Positions 18,455-27,467 are shown, numbered from the stretch's first letter. The stretch is DNA of 64,000 nt from Agrobacterium larrymoorei (GCF_030819275.1 NZ_JAUTBL010000002.1:560501-624500); one strand, 5' to 3'. Notes: generated from the sequence alone by a model not told the origin. Made by a program: numbers and translations.

Positions 18455-19369
18455 ATGACGTTCGAACAGTTGAGAATATTCGTGGCTGTCGCAGAAAGAC
18501 AGCATTTGACCCGCGCCGCCGAGGCTTTGGGGCTGACAGCCTCTGCCGTCAGTTCCGCGATCAAGACGCTGGAGGCCTATTATAATGTCGAGCTGTTTCA
18601 CCGCGTCGGCCGCGGCATCGAGTTGACGGAAAGCGGTCGCGTCTTCCTCGACGAGGCGCGTTCTACCTTGAACCGGGTGCGCAGCGCCGAACTGATCCTC
18701 TCGGAAATGGGCGGCCTGACGCGTGGTGAAATTCGCGTCTTCGCCAGCCAGACCATTGCCAGCTACTGGCTGCCGTCTATCCTGATGCAGTTCAAGCAAT
18801 TATATCCTGGCGTGACGGTGACGCTTGACGTGGGCAACACTCGTACCGTGACGGAGGCGGTGCTGAAGGGTGTCGCGGAGATCGGCTTCATTGAAGGTGA
18901 TATCGATGAGCCGGCGCTCTCGGTTCGACCCATCGTGTCGGATAAGCTGCTCGTCGTGGTAGGCCCGCTCCATCCTTTCTCTGACGGCCGACAATTGAAG
19001 GCGCAGGACATTCGCTCGACGACATGGGTGCTGCGCGAGCAGGGTTCTGGCACGCGTTCCGCCTTCGAAGCCGCGTTGAGGGCTATGGGCATGTCCCTGG
19101 CCGATTTGCAAGTGACGCTGGAGTTGCCATCCAATGAGGCTGTCGTTGCAGCAGCGCGCGCGGGCGGTGCGGCGGCGGTGGTCTCGGCATCCGTTGCGGC
19201 CTTGATGCTGCGTCAGGGGCTGCTCACCCGCGTCGGCATCGACTTGCCTGCGCGGCAATTTTCACTTCTCATGCACAAGGAAAGGCATCCGAGCCGCGCC
19301 TCGCTCGAACTGGAGCGACTGAGCCGGGAATTCGCTGGTAGCTACAAGGCGGGGCTCACAGGGCTTTGA
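18455..19369 (+). CDS. LysR-family regulator, YeiE/CbbR-like
   Basis: A 304-aa LysR-type regulator starting MTFEQLRIFVAVAERQHLTRAAEAL, with the CbbR/CysB-like N-terminus seen in YeiE. The effector domain begins about residue 88 (RGEIRVFASQTIASYWLP). It is divergent from the YeiH-type exporter with an AT-rich 81-base gap that includes inverted TTCGAT/ATCGAA-like half-sites; this supports control of the exporter. The start at 18455 (ATG) is preferred over a TTG two codons upstream. Confidence 0.9.
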   Translation: MTFEQLRIFVAVAERQHLTRAAEALGLTASAVSSAIKTLEAYYNVELFHRVGRGIELTESGRVFLDEARSTLNRVRSAELILSEMGGLTRGEIRVFASQTIASYWLPSILMQFKQLYPGVTVTLDVGNTRTVTEAVLKGVAEIGFIEGDIDEPALSVRPIVSDKLLVVVGPLHPFSDGRQLKAQDIRSTTWVLREQGSGTRSAFEAALRAMGMSLADLQVTLELPSNEAVVAAARAGGAAAVVSASVAALMLRQGLLTRVGIDLPARQFSLLMHKERHPSRASLELERLSREFAGSYKAGLTGL

Positions 19370-19391
19370 CACGGGTGTTTAAGTGAAATGA

Positions 19392-19415
19392 GGGAAGCGC
19401 CCTGGAGCGCTTCCC
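19392..19415. terminator. Convergent hairpin between LysR gene and DUF305 gene
   Basis: Perfect 9-bp stem GGGAAGCGC (19392-19400) with GCGCTTCCC (19407-19415), six-base loop, in the 56-base gap between two convergent genes. There is no clear T-run on either side, so it may be a weak or factor-assisted terminator. Confidence 0.5.
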
Positions 19416-19425
19416 AAGGCGTGGA

Positions 19426-19800
19426 CTAGTAGCCCTTTGACTTCAGCCACTCTTTCATCATGGCGATTTCCGCTTCCTGCGCCTTGATTACCTCTTCGGC
19501 CAGTTTGCGGATTTCCGGGTCCTTGCCATATTGCAACTGCACCTTGGCCATATCGATCGCGCCCTGATGATGCGGGATCATGCCACGGACGAAATCGACA
19601 TCGGCATTGCCGGTATAGTCCTGCTGCATGGCAGTGTGCATTTTTTTGGAAACCTCCATGAAGGCCTTGGTCGAGGCGCTGTCCGTGGCTTCCTGCTTGG
19701 GCATAGTGTGGCCAGCATGGCCCGTTGTGTCCTGCGCAAGCATTGGCATGGTAAGAAACGCGCTGATTGCTGCAGCGATGGAGATGGTCTTGATAGACAT
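19426..19800 (-). CDS. DUF305 family exported protein
   Basis: A 124-aa exported protein with a signal peptide ([14 protein letters not shown]) and the DUF305 hallmark [17 protein letters not shown] near residue 72, plus a His/Met-rich mature N-terminus (GHAGHTMPK). DUF305 proteins are ferritin-like helical bundles often found beside copper or other metal resistance genes. The metal-binding role here is inferred. I chose the ATG at 19800, which has AGGAAGGA nine bases upstream; the longer open frame to 20064 is read-through. The next gene upstream is also His-rich. Confidence 0.88.
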   Translation of the reverse strand: MSIKTISIAAAISAFLTMPMLAQDTTGHAGHTMPKQEATDSASTKAFMEVSKKMHTAMQQDYTGNADVDFVRGMIPHHQGAIDMAKVQLQYGKDPEIRKLAEEVIKAQEAEIAMMKEWLKSKGY

Positions 19801-19852
19801 GGGATATCCTTCCTCTGTCGGAAATTTCGATTGGGCCTGAACGTCGAAATAA

Positions 19853-20215
19853 TCAGATGCGGGGAGGAGGAAGAGGTGGCACGGGAGCATCGCCAACGAG
19901 ACTTGCTTGCAAGCCCGGCATGGGAGCGGCGTCAGGCGATCGGCCTTTTTCCGCAAAGATAAGGTCGGGTAAAAGAACGAGGCAAGCAGCGCAGAAGGGT
20001 GCGTGCGCCATGCTCTTTCCATGCGGGCATGGAGCGCTATGTCCGCCCGTCTCTTCGGAGGCATCCGTCATACCGTGACCGGTCGGATGAGTCTTCGCCA
20101 TGCCATGTGCGTGGCTCTCGTTTGCAGGCATCAATGCATCCATTGCCGCCGTACCCGGCATGGCGCCGTACAGCAGGCAGGCAAGAAACATCAATGTGCG
20201 AACCATAAAGCGCAT
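19853..20215 (-). CDS. His/Cys-rich exported protein (DUF2946-like)
   Basis: A 120-aa protein with a signal peptide ([16 protein letters not shown]) and a mature part rich in His, Met and Cys ([18 protein letters not shown], then [11 protein letters not shown]) and a pair of close cysteines in [12 protein letters not shown]. It ends in a proline-rich tail. This pattern resembles DUF2946-type proteins found near copper genes. It lies 52 bases upstream of the DUF305 gene on the same strand, which supports a shared metal role. No catalytic domain is visible. Confidence 0.65.
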   Translation of the reverse strand: MRFMVRTLMFLACLLYGAMPGTAAMDALMPANESHAHGMAKTHPTGHGMTDASEETGGHSAPCPHGKSMAHAPFCAACLVLLPDLIFAEKGRSPDAAPMPGLQASLVGDAPVPPLPPPRI

Positions 20216-20256
20216 GTCGTCACTCTAGCGCATCAATCGCGGTTATAAAATGGCGC

Positions 20257-21021
20257 TCATCTCACTTCGCTGGCAACGACCTTGTGGATGAACTGATAGT
20301 CCTTGCTCTCCTCGCCGAAGGGCGCGACCGGCCAGTCCCATTGCTGTACGACCTTGGGAACAAGCACCCCAAGCAGCAGGTCTTCCTGCTGGTGCACTTT
20401 CCCGATTTTGTCGATGATGTCGAAACGTGTATCTGTGAGAAGGCAGACCTTGCAGGGCAGACCCGAAAGACCATCGACATGGGCCTGGATCAACCGGTGG
20501 AGCGTATCCTCCGGCGAACCGCTTGCTCCCTCCTGTTCCATTCTGTGGCGCGCGCCTGTGCCGATCTGGGACAGCAGATTGGCGGAAATGACGAGATCGA
20601 GATAAGGAACCTGCCTGAGGAAACTCAACGGCTCGAATGCGCCGCCCGTCTTCAATGCATCATAGCCGGAAAGATCGCGGCTATTGAGAACGACATTGCG
20701 GTACTTCCGTCCGTAGAGCGTCATCCGCATGCTGGACAGATGCACCAGATCGACCAGCACCAGCGTGTCGAACCCTGCGGCGAGTTGCCGCCATGGTACA
20801 TCCCGCAGTAGGCCCGAGCCGAGGATAACGGCTGTGCGTCGTTGCTTCAATTTCGATGCCGTTGAGAGAATGAAGCGCTTGCAGTTCTCTTCATGCTCTT
20901 CCCATGCTTTCGCACATCGATTGGCCCGTGCCCACAGATTGACGGAGTAGCGGATATGCGGGCGAAATTCCGGCGCTGTTTTCCAATATGTTCCGGCGTA
21001 ATTCAGGGCTTCGAGGATCAT
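20257..21021 (-). CDS. Hypothetical protein with a methyltransferase-like fold
   Basis: A 254-aa cytoplasmic protein that I do not recognise by name. Around residues 62-95 it has a Rossmann-like start, RRTAVILGSGLLRDVP ... DTLVLVDLVHL, resembling the SAM-binding loop and acidic strand-2 end of class I methyltransferases, and later DLVISANLLSQIG resembles motif IV. Without canonical GxGxG the fold is inference. I chose the ATG at 21021; the open frame extends to 21174 but the extra part overlaps the neighbouring gene. It is followed after 41 bases by the His-rich gene. Confidence 0.7.
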   Translation of the reverse strand: MILEALNYAGTYWKTAPEFRPHIRYSVNLWARANRCAKAWEEHEENCKRFILSTASKLKQRRTAVILGSGLLRDVPWRQLAAGFDTLVLVDLVHLSSMRMTLYGRKYRNVVLNSRDLSGYDALKTGGAFEPLSFLRQVPYLDLVISANLLSQIGTGARHRMEQEGASGSPEDTLHRLIQAHVDGLSGLPCKVCLLTDTRFDIIDKIGKVHQQEDLLLGVLVPKVVQQWDWPVAPFGEESKDYQFIHKVVASEVR

Positions 21022-21091
21022 TGCGTCTTCATTCTGAAGGGGAATATGGGACCTGTGCAGGCTTAACCCGCCTGCACAGCTCAACGCAGTA

Positions 21092-21337
21092 TCAACTGCG
21101 CTGCGGTTCGACCAGAGCATTGACGATCCGCCGCACCAGCGGCAATACAAGAAGCAGCGTCGGGAACGCCACAAACCATGAGAGACCCCAGGCGGGCAGC
21201 CACCGGATCATAAAATCCTCCGTAAAGCCGATGGCGCGGACCGTCGCGATGAGCGAAACGACAAACGTCATCAGGACGGAAAGCACCATAGGCATGAGAA
21301 TGGCGCCGTAGCGCGCGGGTAAGCGTGAGAATGTCAT
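21092..21337 (-). CDS. DUF2798 family membrane protein
   Basis: An 81-aa protein with two hydrophobic helices and the DUF2798 pattern: RLPARYGAILMPMVLSVLMT, then LPAWGLSWFVAFPTLLLVLPLVRR. Function is unknown. I chose the ATG at 21337; a TTG at 21367 would add ten residues. It is the first of four minus-strand genes that run to the DUF305 gene. Confidence 0.8.
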   Translation of the reverse strand: MTFSRLPARYGAILMPMVLSVLMTFVVSLIATVRAIGFTEDFMIRWLPAWGLSWFVAFPTLLLVLPLVRRIVNALVEPQRS

Positions 21338-21524
21338 GAAACATGTCTTTCTAAACGTCGTCTTCAAAAGCGCACCTCGTTCGCGCCCTCAAAGAGCGAG
21401 GGGGTAAGGCGCGTTGCTTGACGTTAGACGCTTACGGTCGAAATCGACGACGAAGACGAGCTAACACGGACGCAGAGGGCTTTCAAGCGTTCTTGCGTTG
21501 CGCCTGCGATCTCAAGCGCGATCG

Positions 21525-21788
21525 TTAGGGATAGACGTCTCGGCGATGACCGATTTCGATGACGACAGGCTTGTGATCCTGGCTGTCGCAGATGATGCGA
21601 TAATCGCCAACACGGTAGCGTCAGAAATTGCCGAGTTCCGAACCTTGTAGCGATGATCCCGTTTGCCTCGGATTGCCCAACTGTAGCAGCCTGTCGTGCA
21701 GAAAGGAGCGGATGCGATGTCTTGTCTGTGGGTCGAGTTTTTTGATCTGTTTGTGAACGAGAATGTCGTATTCAATTGTCCAGGTCAC
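21525..21788 (-). pseudogene. RelE/ParE-type toxin, inactivated by an in-frame stop
   Basis: The reverse strand from a GTG at 21788 reads MTWTIEYDILVHKQIKKLD, then 55 residues in total up to a TGA at 21623-21621, and continues in the same frame as RYRVGDYRIICDSQ and EIGHRRDVYP to a TAA at 21527-21525. The intact RelE family has a Trp at exactly the stop position (usual motif WRYRVGDYRI), so TGG has become TGA. The catalytic C-terminal arginines lie beyond the stop. The gene overlaps the end of the antitoxin frame, as in intact relBE loci. Confidence 0.8.
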
Positions 21789-21985
21789 GCCAGAACGCCT
21801 CGGCGCTTATAACCTTGGATTCACCGCGTCGCCTCTTCCGCCAGAGACAAATCCTCCATATCTTCAATATGTTTTTCTATCGCTTCACGGATGTAAAATG
21901 CGGAGGTACGGCCGGTGCGCTCAGAAAGTGCTTTCAGGCGTTCATAGGTCTCATCCGGCAGGCGGATGGCGGTTTGCTTGCCCAT
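21772..21985 (-). pseudogene. RHH antitoxin (RelB-like) with a frameshifted C-terminus
   Basis: From the ATG at 21985 (MGKQTAIRLPDETYERLKAL) the ribbon-helix-helix domain is intact for 54 residues, then a TGA at 21823-21821 cuts it after LSLAEEATR. Moving one frame restores ESKVISAEAFWRDLDN, ending at 21772 where it overlaps the toxin start, as an intact antitoxin would. A small deletion near 21825 best explains this. The truncated product still has a DNA-binding domain and a good ribosome site, so it may be expressed as an orphan repressor. Confidence 0.7.
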
Positions 21986-22137
21986 GAGGTTCTCTCTGGA
22001 AGAGATTGGGATGCATGTATCCCATCTGGCAGTTTTCGCATCCAACGCCAGCAAATGCGCTGGCTTCCGGCCTTGCCGCATGGGGCGTCATCCTCTAAGA
22101 CACCGGCTTGATTTCAAGAGACAATCGGACTGGCATC

Positions 22138-23655
22138 ATGAGCGAAAAAGCAAAAAAGCCTCAGAAACTGAAAGCCCGCCTGCCGCGCGGCTTCGTTGAC
22201 CGTTCGGCTGCCGATATCCATGCCACCAATGAGATGATCGAAAAGATCCGCAAGGTCTATGAGCTTTACGGTTTCGATCCGGTCGAGACCCCTTTGTTCG
22301 AATATACCGATGCGCTGGGCAAGTTCTTGCCAGATAGCGACCGGCCGAATGAAGGCGTCTTTTCGCTTCAAGACGATGACGATCAGTGGATGAGCCTGCG
22401 CTACGATCTGACGGCGCCGCTTGCCCGTCACGTGGCGGAAAACTTCAACGAAATCCAGCTGCCTTACCGCACCTATCGTGCGGGCTATGTCTTCCGCAAT
22501 GAAAAGCCCGGCCCCGGCCGTTTCCGCCAATTCATGCAATTCGATGCCGATACCGTCGGTGCTGCAGGCGTTCAGGCGGATGCGGAAATGTGCATGATGA
22601 TGGCCGATACGCTGGAAGCGCTCGGCATCAAGCGCGGCGATTACGTCATTCGCGTCAACAACCGAAAGGTTCTGGATGGCGTGATGGAAGCCATCGGTCT
22701 CGGCGGTCAAGAGAATGCCGGCCGTCGTCTCAACGTGTTGCGCGCCATCGATAAACTCGACAAGTTCGGCCCGGAAGGCGTGAAGCTCTTGCTCGGTCCC
22801 GGTCGCAAGGATGAGTCCGGCGACTTTACCAAGGGTGCTGGGCTGGACGAGGCGCAGATCGACAAGGTTCTCTTCTTCGTCGGCATCAAGGATTATGCGA
22901 CGAGTGCGCACGATCTGGCAAAGCTCGTCACCGGCACCTCCAAGGGCGAAGAGGGCGTCGAGGAACTCAATGTCATCGGCGCGCTCGTTGCAGGTGCCGG
23001 TTACGAGGCAGATCGCATCAAGATCGATCCGTCGGTCGTTCGCGGCCTCGAATATTATACCGGCCCGGTTTACGAGGCCGAGCTGACATTCGATGTCACC
23101 AACGAAAAGGGCGAGAAGGTCGTTTTCGGCTCGGTCGGCGGTGGTGGGCGCTACGATGGTCTCGTGTCGCGCTTCATGGGCCAGCCGGTTCCCGCAACCG
23201 GTTTTTCCATCGGTGTCTCGCGTCTCATGACGGCGTTGAAGAACCTTGGCAAACTCGGTCAGGCAAAGCCGCTTGCGCCTGTTCTCATCACCGTCATGGA
23301 TGGCGATGTGGACAGCATGGGACGTTACCAGCGCTTCACTCAGGCTTTGCGCGCTGAGGGCATTCGCGCCGAGATGTATCAGGGCAACTGGAAGAAGTTC
23401 GGCAACCAGCTGAAATATGCCGACCGCATGGGCGCGCCGATTGCCATCATTCAGGGTGGCGACGAGCGTGCAGAAGGCGTGGTGCAGATCAAGGACCTGA
23501 TCGAAGGCAAGCGCCTCTCCGGCGAGATCGAGGACAATGCGACATGGCGCGAAGCGCGTGTGGCGCAAGAAGTGGTCGCCGAAGCCGATCTGGTCGCGAA
23601 GGTGAAGGAAATCCTTGAAGCACAGGCTGAAGACCGGCGTCGGGCAGAAGGCTGA
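22138..23655 (+). CDS. hisS: Histidyl-tRNA synthetase
   Basis: Class II aminoacyl-tRNA synthetase charging tRNA-His, 505 aa. Motif 2 is at [18 protein letters not shown], the HisRS-specific [14 protein letters not shown] is present, and motif 3 is [10 protein letters not shown]. The N-terminal extension ([16 protein letters not shown]) is typical of alphaproteobacterial HisRS. I placed the start at 22138; an open stretch of ten codons upstream lacks a ribosome site. It is followed within five bases by a VOC-family gene, then hisZ and hisG. Confidence 0.96.
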   Translation: MSEKAKKPQKLKARLPRGFVDRSAADIHATNEMIEKIRKVYELYGFDPVETPLFEYTDALGKFLPDSDRPNEGVFSLQDDDDQWMSLRYDLTAPLARHVAENFNEIQLPYRTYRAGYVFRNEKPGPGRFRQFMQFDADTVGAAGVQADAEMCMMMADTLEALGIKRGDYVIRVNNRKVLDGVMEAIGLGGQENAGRRLNVLRAIDKLDKFGPEGVKLLLGPGRKDESGDFTKGAGLDEAQIDKVLFFVGIKDYATSAHDLAKLVTGTSKGEEGVEELNVIGALVAGAGYEADRIKIDPSVVRGLEYYTGPVYEAELTFDVTNEKGEKVVFGSVGGGGRYDGLVSRFMGQPVPATGFSIGVSRLMTALKNLGKLGQAKPLAPVLITVMDGDVDSMGRYQRFTQALRAEGIRAEMYQGNWKKFGNQLKYADRMGAPIAIIQGGDERAEGVVQIKDLIEGKRLSGEIEDNATWREARVAQEVVAEADLVAKVKEILEAQAEDRRRAEG

Positions 23656-23660
23656 GTGCC

Positions 23661-24029
23661 ATGACCCTTCTCCGTCTGGATCACATCCAACTGGCAATGC
23701 CTGAAGGCGGGGAGCAAAGGGCGCGCGCGTTCTATGCGGACCTTCTCGGTCTCGAAGAGGTTGAGAAGCCTGCCAATCTGGCAGGGCGTGGCGGATGCTG
23801 GTTTGCGCTTGGCGAGGTTCGCGTGCATCTCGGCGTCGCGGCGGATTTCGTTGCCGCTCGCAAGGCGCATCCTGCCTTTGTGGTCGACGATCTCGCACAG
23901 CTTCGAAAAAGACTTGAAACGGCAGGCTGCCATGTGGTTGAGGATGAGCCGTTGGAAGGGTATCACCGCTTCTATGTGTATGATCCCTTCGGAAACCGCA
24001 TCGAGATGATGCAACCGCTCGAACCGTGA
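23661..24029 (+). CDS. VOC-family (glyoxalase-like) protein
   Basis: A 122-aa vicinal-oxygen-chelate protein. It shows the fold order typical of small VOC proteins: LRLDHIQLAMPEGGEQRARAF at the N-terminus with the first ligand His, GCWFALGEVRVHLGV in the middle, and YVYDPFGNRIEMMQP at the C-terminus with the ligand Glu. Substrate is unknown; some relatives are annotated as glyoxalases or bleomycin-resistance-like. It starts five bases after hisS and 16 before hisZ, so it is surely cotranscribed with them though it has no known part in histidine metabolism. Confidence 0.88.
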   Translation: MTLLRLDHIQLAMPEGGEQRARAFYADLLGLEEVEKPANLAGRGGCWFALGEVRVHLGVAADFVAARKAHPAFVVDDLAQLRKRLETAGCHVVEDEPLEGYHRFYVYDPFGNRIEMMQPLEP

Positions 24030-24045
24030 CGAAAAGTACTGCTTC

Positions 24046-25167
24046 ATGCCCTTGATCGACATGCCGGAATTTTCCGGAGAGTTGCTGGACGAGTTTGCGG
24101 CGCGCAAGACGATGCGGGTCAACACGCCTGTCATCCAGCCTGCCGCGCCGTTCCTTGATATGGCTGGCGAGGATTTGCGCCGTCGTATTTTCCTGACCGA
24201 AAGTGAGACTGGCGAGAGCCTGTGCCTCCGGCCGGAATTCACCATTCCTGTCTGCCTTCGCCATATCGAAACGGCAACGGGCACGCCGAAGCGTTACGCC
24301 TATCTGGGCGAAGTGTTTCGTCAACGCCGCGAGGGCGGAAACGAGTTCTATCAGGCCGGTATCGAAGATCTGGGCGATGGCGATGTCGCCGCTGCCGATG
24401 CGCGCGCGATTGGCGACGCTTTTGGTATTCTGAACCGGTTGCTTCCAGGGCAGACGCTTTCCGCCCGTTTGGGAGACCAGAAGGTGTTCGAGGCTGTGAT
24501 TGCCGCGCTCGGCCTGCCGCTTGGCTGGCAGAAGCGACTGGTGCAAGCCTTTGGCGATATGGCGCAGCTCGATGCGCTGCTGGAAAGCCTTGTCAGCCCC
24601 AAGCCGATGACCGGGCTCGATGCCCGCGTGGCCGGGTTGCTCGCCACCGGCGAGGAAAAGGTTCTGGTCGATTATATCGACAGCGTCATGCAGGAAACTG
24701 GCTACTCCACCAATGCCAGCCGCTCCCCGCAGGAAATTGCGCGCCGTCTTCGCGAGAAGCTGGCACTTGCCGCCACCCGTCTGCCGGATGACAGTTTCCA
24801 ATTGCTGAAGCAGTTTCTCAGCCTCCAGGCACCCTTGTCCGAGGCATCGAAAACGCTTTCCGACTTTGCCGAAAAAGCAAAGCTGAAGCTTGGGCGCGCC
24901 ATTTCCGATTTCGACGCCCGCGTAGCGGCCCTTGGCAATAGCGGTGTTGATCTTAGCACTGTCACCTATGGTGCTGCTTTTGGCCGTCCGCTGGATTATT
25001 ATACCGGCCTCGTCTTCGAAATCACCCAAAAGGGTCAGACGGCAGTGCTCGCGGGCGGCGGGCGTTTCGACCGTCTGATGACGCTGCTTGGCGCCACCGA
25101 CACCATTCCTGCCGTCGGCTTCTCGCTCTGGCTGGACCGTATCGAAGCTGCGAGGGCCGCTGCATGA
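24046..25167 (+). CDS. hisZ: ATP phosphoribosyltransferase regulatory subunit
   Basis: A HisRS-like protein of 373 aa with no tRNA-binding domain. It pairs with the short-form HisG to make an active, histidine-sensitive ATP phosphoribosyltransferase. It keeps HisRS-like features ([35 protein letters not shown]) but lacks an anticodon-binding part. The stop overlaps hisG by four bases (ATGA), as expected for subunits of one complex. Confidence 0.94.
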   Translation: MPLIDMPEFSGELLDEFAARKTMRVNTPVIQPAAPFLDMAGEDLRRRIFLTESETGESLCLRPEFTIPVCLRHIETATGTPKRYAYLGEVFRQRREGGNEFYQAGIEDLGDGDVAAADARAIGDAFGILNRLLPGQTLSARLGDQKVFEAVIAALGLPLGWQKRLVQAFGDMAQLDALLESLVSPKPMTGLDARVAGLLATGEEKVLVDYIDSVMQETGYSTNASRSPQEIARRLREKLALAATRLPDDSFQLLKQFLSLQAPLSEASKTLSDFAEKAKLKLGRAISDFDARVAALGNSGVDLSTVTYGAAFGRPLDYYTGLVFEITQKGQTAVLAGGGRFDRLMTLLGATDTIPAVGFSLWLDRIEAARAAA

Positions 25168-25862
25168 CCATCACCATAGCGCTGCCCTCCAAGGGTCGTA
25201 TGAAAGATGATTCATCCGCCATTCTCGAGCGTGCCGGGCTGAAGATTACCGCGATCGGCAGCGATCGCTCTTACCGTGGCCGCGTCGAGGGACGCGATGA
25301 CATCGAGATTGCCTATCTGTCGGCGTCCGAGATCGCGCGCGAGATCGGCAATGGAACCGTCGACTTCGGCGTGACGGGTGAAGATCTCGTGCGCGAGGAT
25401 CTGAGCAATGTCGATACACGCGTGGAGTTCTGCGCCCGCCTCGGCTTCGGCCATGCGGATGTGGTGGTGGCCGTGCCGGAAATCTGGCTCGATGTTGACA
25501 GCATGGCCGATCTTGGCGATGTCGCTTCGGAGTTTCGCGCCCGCCACGGTCGGCGGCTGGCCATTGCCACCAAGTACTGGCGGCTGACACAGCAGTTCTT
25601 CTCTCGTCAGCACGGCATTCAACTCTACCGCATCGTCGAAAGCCTCGGTGCAACAGAGGGCGCTCCGGCGGCGGGTCAGGCAGATATCATTGTCGATATC
25701 ACCTCCACCGGTTCGACGCTGAAGGCCAACCACCTGAAAATCCTAACGGACGGCATCATTTTGAAATCTGAAGCCTGCTTCGTGCGAGCCCGCAAGGCAG
25801 AGCATGAGGGCGACGCTGTCGTCGAAGAGATCGTCTCGCGCGTCAAGTCGGCGCTTGGCTGA
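25164..25862 (+). CDS. hisG: ATP phosphoribosyltransferase, short form
   Basis: Catalyses the first step of histidine synthesis: ATP plus PRPP to phosphoribosyl-ATP. At 232 aa it is the short form that needs HisZ for regulation and lacks the C-terminal ACT-like domain. Motifs: IALPSKGRM at the N-terminus, GVTGEDLV near residue 70 and the PRPP loop [17 protein letters not shown] near 171-187. It lies directly after hisZ and shares its reading. Confidence 0.95.
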   Translation: MTITIALPSKGRMKDDSSAILERAGLKITAIGSDRSYRGRVEGRDDIEIAYLSASEIAREIGNGTVDFGVTGEDLVREDLSNVDTRVEFCARLGFGHADVVVAVPEIWLDVDSMADLGDVASEFRARHGRRLAIATKYWRLTQQFFSRQHGIQLYRIVESLGATEGAPAAGQADIIVDITSTGSTLKANHLKILTDGIILKSEACFVRARKAEHEGDAVVEEIVSRVKSALG

Positions 25863-25906
25863 AGCCATATTTTGTCTATGCTGCGCTCCTAATAGAGGAG
25901 GGTGTC

Positions 25907-26314
25907 ATGCGCATCACAGGCCAGTGCCATTGCGGTAACGTTCAATATGAAGCAGAAGCCGATCCGGAACATGTGGTGATCTGCCACTGCACGGATTGCC
26001 AGCGTTTGACCGGCTCGCCCTACCGCGTGACGTTGCGGGCGAAGCGTCAAGACATTCGCCTTGCCGGTGCAGAGCCGACGCTTTATCGAAAGAAGGCGGA
26101 GAACGGTAATATCCGTTTGATGCATTTCTGCGGTGACTGTGGCACGCCGCTTTTCAGCAGTGCCGAGCATGAGACTGGCACCTGGGGCATTCGTTGGGGC
26201 TCGATCAATGAACGGGCCGCGTTGGAGCCGCGTGCACAGATCTGGGCGCGCTCCAAGGCCACGTGGGTCGATCATATCGACGCCATCCCCTCCTATCCCA
26301 AAGAACGCACATGA
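25907..26314 (+). CDS. GFA-family protein (zinc-binding CENP-V/GFA fold)
   Basis: A 135-aa GFA-fold protein (family named after glutathione-dependent formaldehyde-activating enzyme). Its zinc ligands are in order: GQCHCGNV (CxC), CHCTDCQR (CxxC) and HFCGDCGTP (CxxCG). Few members have a proven activity, so function is open. A strong ribosome site (GAGGAGGG) lies eight bases upstream of the ATG at 25907. A bidirectional terminator follows. Confidence 0.88.
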   Translation: MRITGQCHCGNVQYEAEADPEHVVICHCTDCQRLTGSPYRVTLRAKRQDIRLAGAEPTLYRKKAENGNIRLMHFCGDCGTPLFSSAEHETGTWGIRWGSINERAALEPRAQIWARSKATWVDHIDAIPSYPKERT

Positions 26315-26318
26315 AGAA

Positions 26319-26348
26319 AAAGCCGCCGGATCGCTCCGACGGCTTTTT
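26319..26348. terminator. Bidirectional terminator between GFA and DoxX genes
   Basis: Stem AGCCGCCGGA (26321-26330) pairs with TCCGACGGCT (26335-26344) with one mismatch. An A-run precedes and a T-run follows, so both convergent genes are served. Confidence 0.8.
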
Positions 26349-26362
26349 TGGATCGGCTTAAC

Positions 26363-26809
26363 TCAAGCGTGGGCGAGCTTCGGGCCGCGCATCGCGTCGA
26401 CCGAGTACGCACCCGCGCCAAAGGCTCCAAGGAGGATGTAGGCGCCAGCCAGCGTAATGTTCTTCATCAGCATGATGCCGTTCAGCGTGTTGATCCAGCC
26501 GAGAGCCGCATCCGGCCAGCCGGGAACGGCAACGGTGCCACTATGGAAGACAAGGCCGGTAAACACGCAGAAGGCAGCGAGCGCAAAGGCAGCAATCTTC
26601 GTCTGGAAGCCGACGAGAACGGCAAGGCCGGTGACCAGTTCGAACAGGCCAGCGAGATAGGCAAGCGCAGTGGCTGCCGGGAAGCCTGCGCCGGTGATCA
26701 TGCCAGCGGTGCCGGCAGGGTCCATCAGCTTGCCAAAGCCGGAATAGACGAAGATGAAAGAAAGAAGGATACGTGCGACGAGCACGAGAGCGTTCTGACT
26801 GCTGGACAT
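26363..26809 (-). CDS. DoxX-family membrane protein
   Basis: A 148-aa integral membrane protein with four hydrophobic helices and the DoxX N-terminal signature LVARILLSFIFVYSGFGKLMDP. DoxX-type proteins are linked to quinone and sulfur oxidation or redox stress defence, but most rhizobial ones are uncharacterised. A good ribosome site (CGGAGAC) is present upstream of the ATG at 26809. It is convergent with the GFA gene. Confidence 0.85.
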   Translation of the reverse strand: MSSSQNALVLVARILLSFIFVYSGFGKLMDPAGTAGMITGAGFPAATALAYLAGLFELVTGLAVLVGFQTKIAAFALAAFCVFTGLVFHSGTVAVPGWPDAALGWINTLNGIMLMKNITLAGAYILLGAFGAGAYSVDAMRGPKLAHA

Positions 26810-27014
26810 TCGATGTCTCCGTTAAAGGCTTTCGTTCAAGCCGTTGAGTGAACTCTGGAGACAGTTCTGGCGGATTTTTTAAATTGACGAAAGATAAACG
26901 CACGAAGACTGTTCGTCTTCAAAAAGTGAACAATTGGAAATGGATCTGAAGCGCTAAAGACGTTTGCTTAAGCGTCGAGCGAGGCGAGAACACAACAGGA
27001 TAAGGGGAAAAAAG

Positions 27015-27467
27015 ATGAGGATCGTCAGAGGCACTATCGACCATGTCGATCTATGGGCGCGTTTGCGCACAGCGCTCTGGCCGGATGGCTCCGTCGAGCG
27101 ACATCGCGAGGATGTCGTTCAGACCTCTCTAAAGGGAGCCGATAAGACCGTCGCCTTTCTCAGTGAAAGCGATGAGGGCGAGATCGTTGGATTTGCCGAA
27201 GGGAGTTTGCGCAGCGATTATGTCAACGGCTGCGAGTCTTCGCCTGTCGTTTTCCTCGAAGGCATCTATGTCTTGTCCTCGCACAGGCAGATGGGGATCG
27301 CCAGGCTGCTCTGCGACGCGATCGGTATATGGGGCAGGTCCCGCGGATGTTCGGAGTTCGCCTCCGACGCCCCGCTTGATAATGAGGTGAGCCGAAAGTT
27401 TCACGCCGCTCTCGGTTTTGCGGAGACACAACGCGTGGTCTTTTTTCGCAAGGATATTGAGGCCTGA
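27015..27467 (+). CDS. AAC(6')-I-like aminoglycoside N-acetyltransferase
   Basis: A 150-aa GNAT acetyltransferase that closely follows the AAC(6')-I pattern: LRTALWPDGS near residue 17, then SLRSDYVNGCESSPVVFLEGIYV in the middle, then HRQMGIARLLCDAIGIW as the acetyl-CoA loop and FHAALGFAET at the end. This family transfers acetyl to the 6' amine of aminoglycosides. Chromosomal members in soil bacteria may have other natural substrates. I chose the ATG at 27015 with AAGGGGA upstream over an earlier start at 26964. Resistance is inferred, not shown. Confidence 0.82.
   Translation: MRIVRGTIDHVDLWARLRTALWPDGSVERHREDVVQTSLKGADKTVAFLSESDEGEIVGFAEGSLRSDYVNGCESSPVVFLEGIYVLSSHRQMGIARLLCDAIGIWGRSRGCSEFASDAPLDNEVSRKFHAALGFAETQRVVFFRKDIEA

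Noticed and set aside
22114..25029. A 971-codon open frame on the reverse strand across hisS, the VOC gene and hisZ
   Set aside because: It lies wholly antisense to three firmly identified genes, has no recognisable domain, and is what GC-rich codon use produces on the opposite strand.
24046..25167. hisZ taken as a second histidyl-tRNA synthetase
   Set aside because: It lacks the anticodon-binding domain and sits four bases over hisG, as expected for the regulatory subunit.
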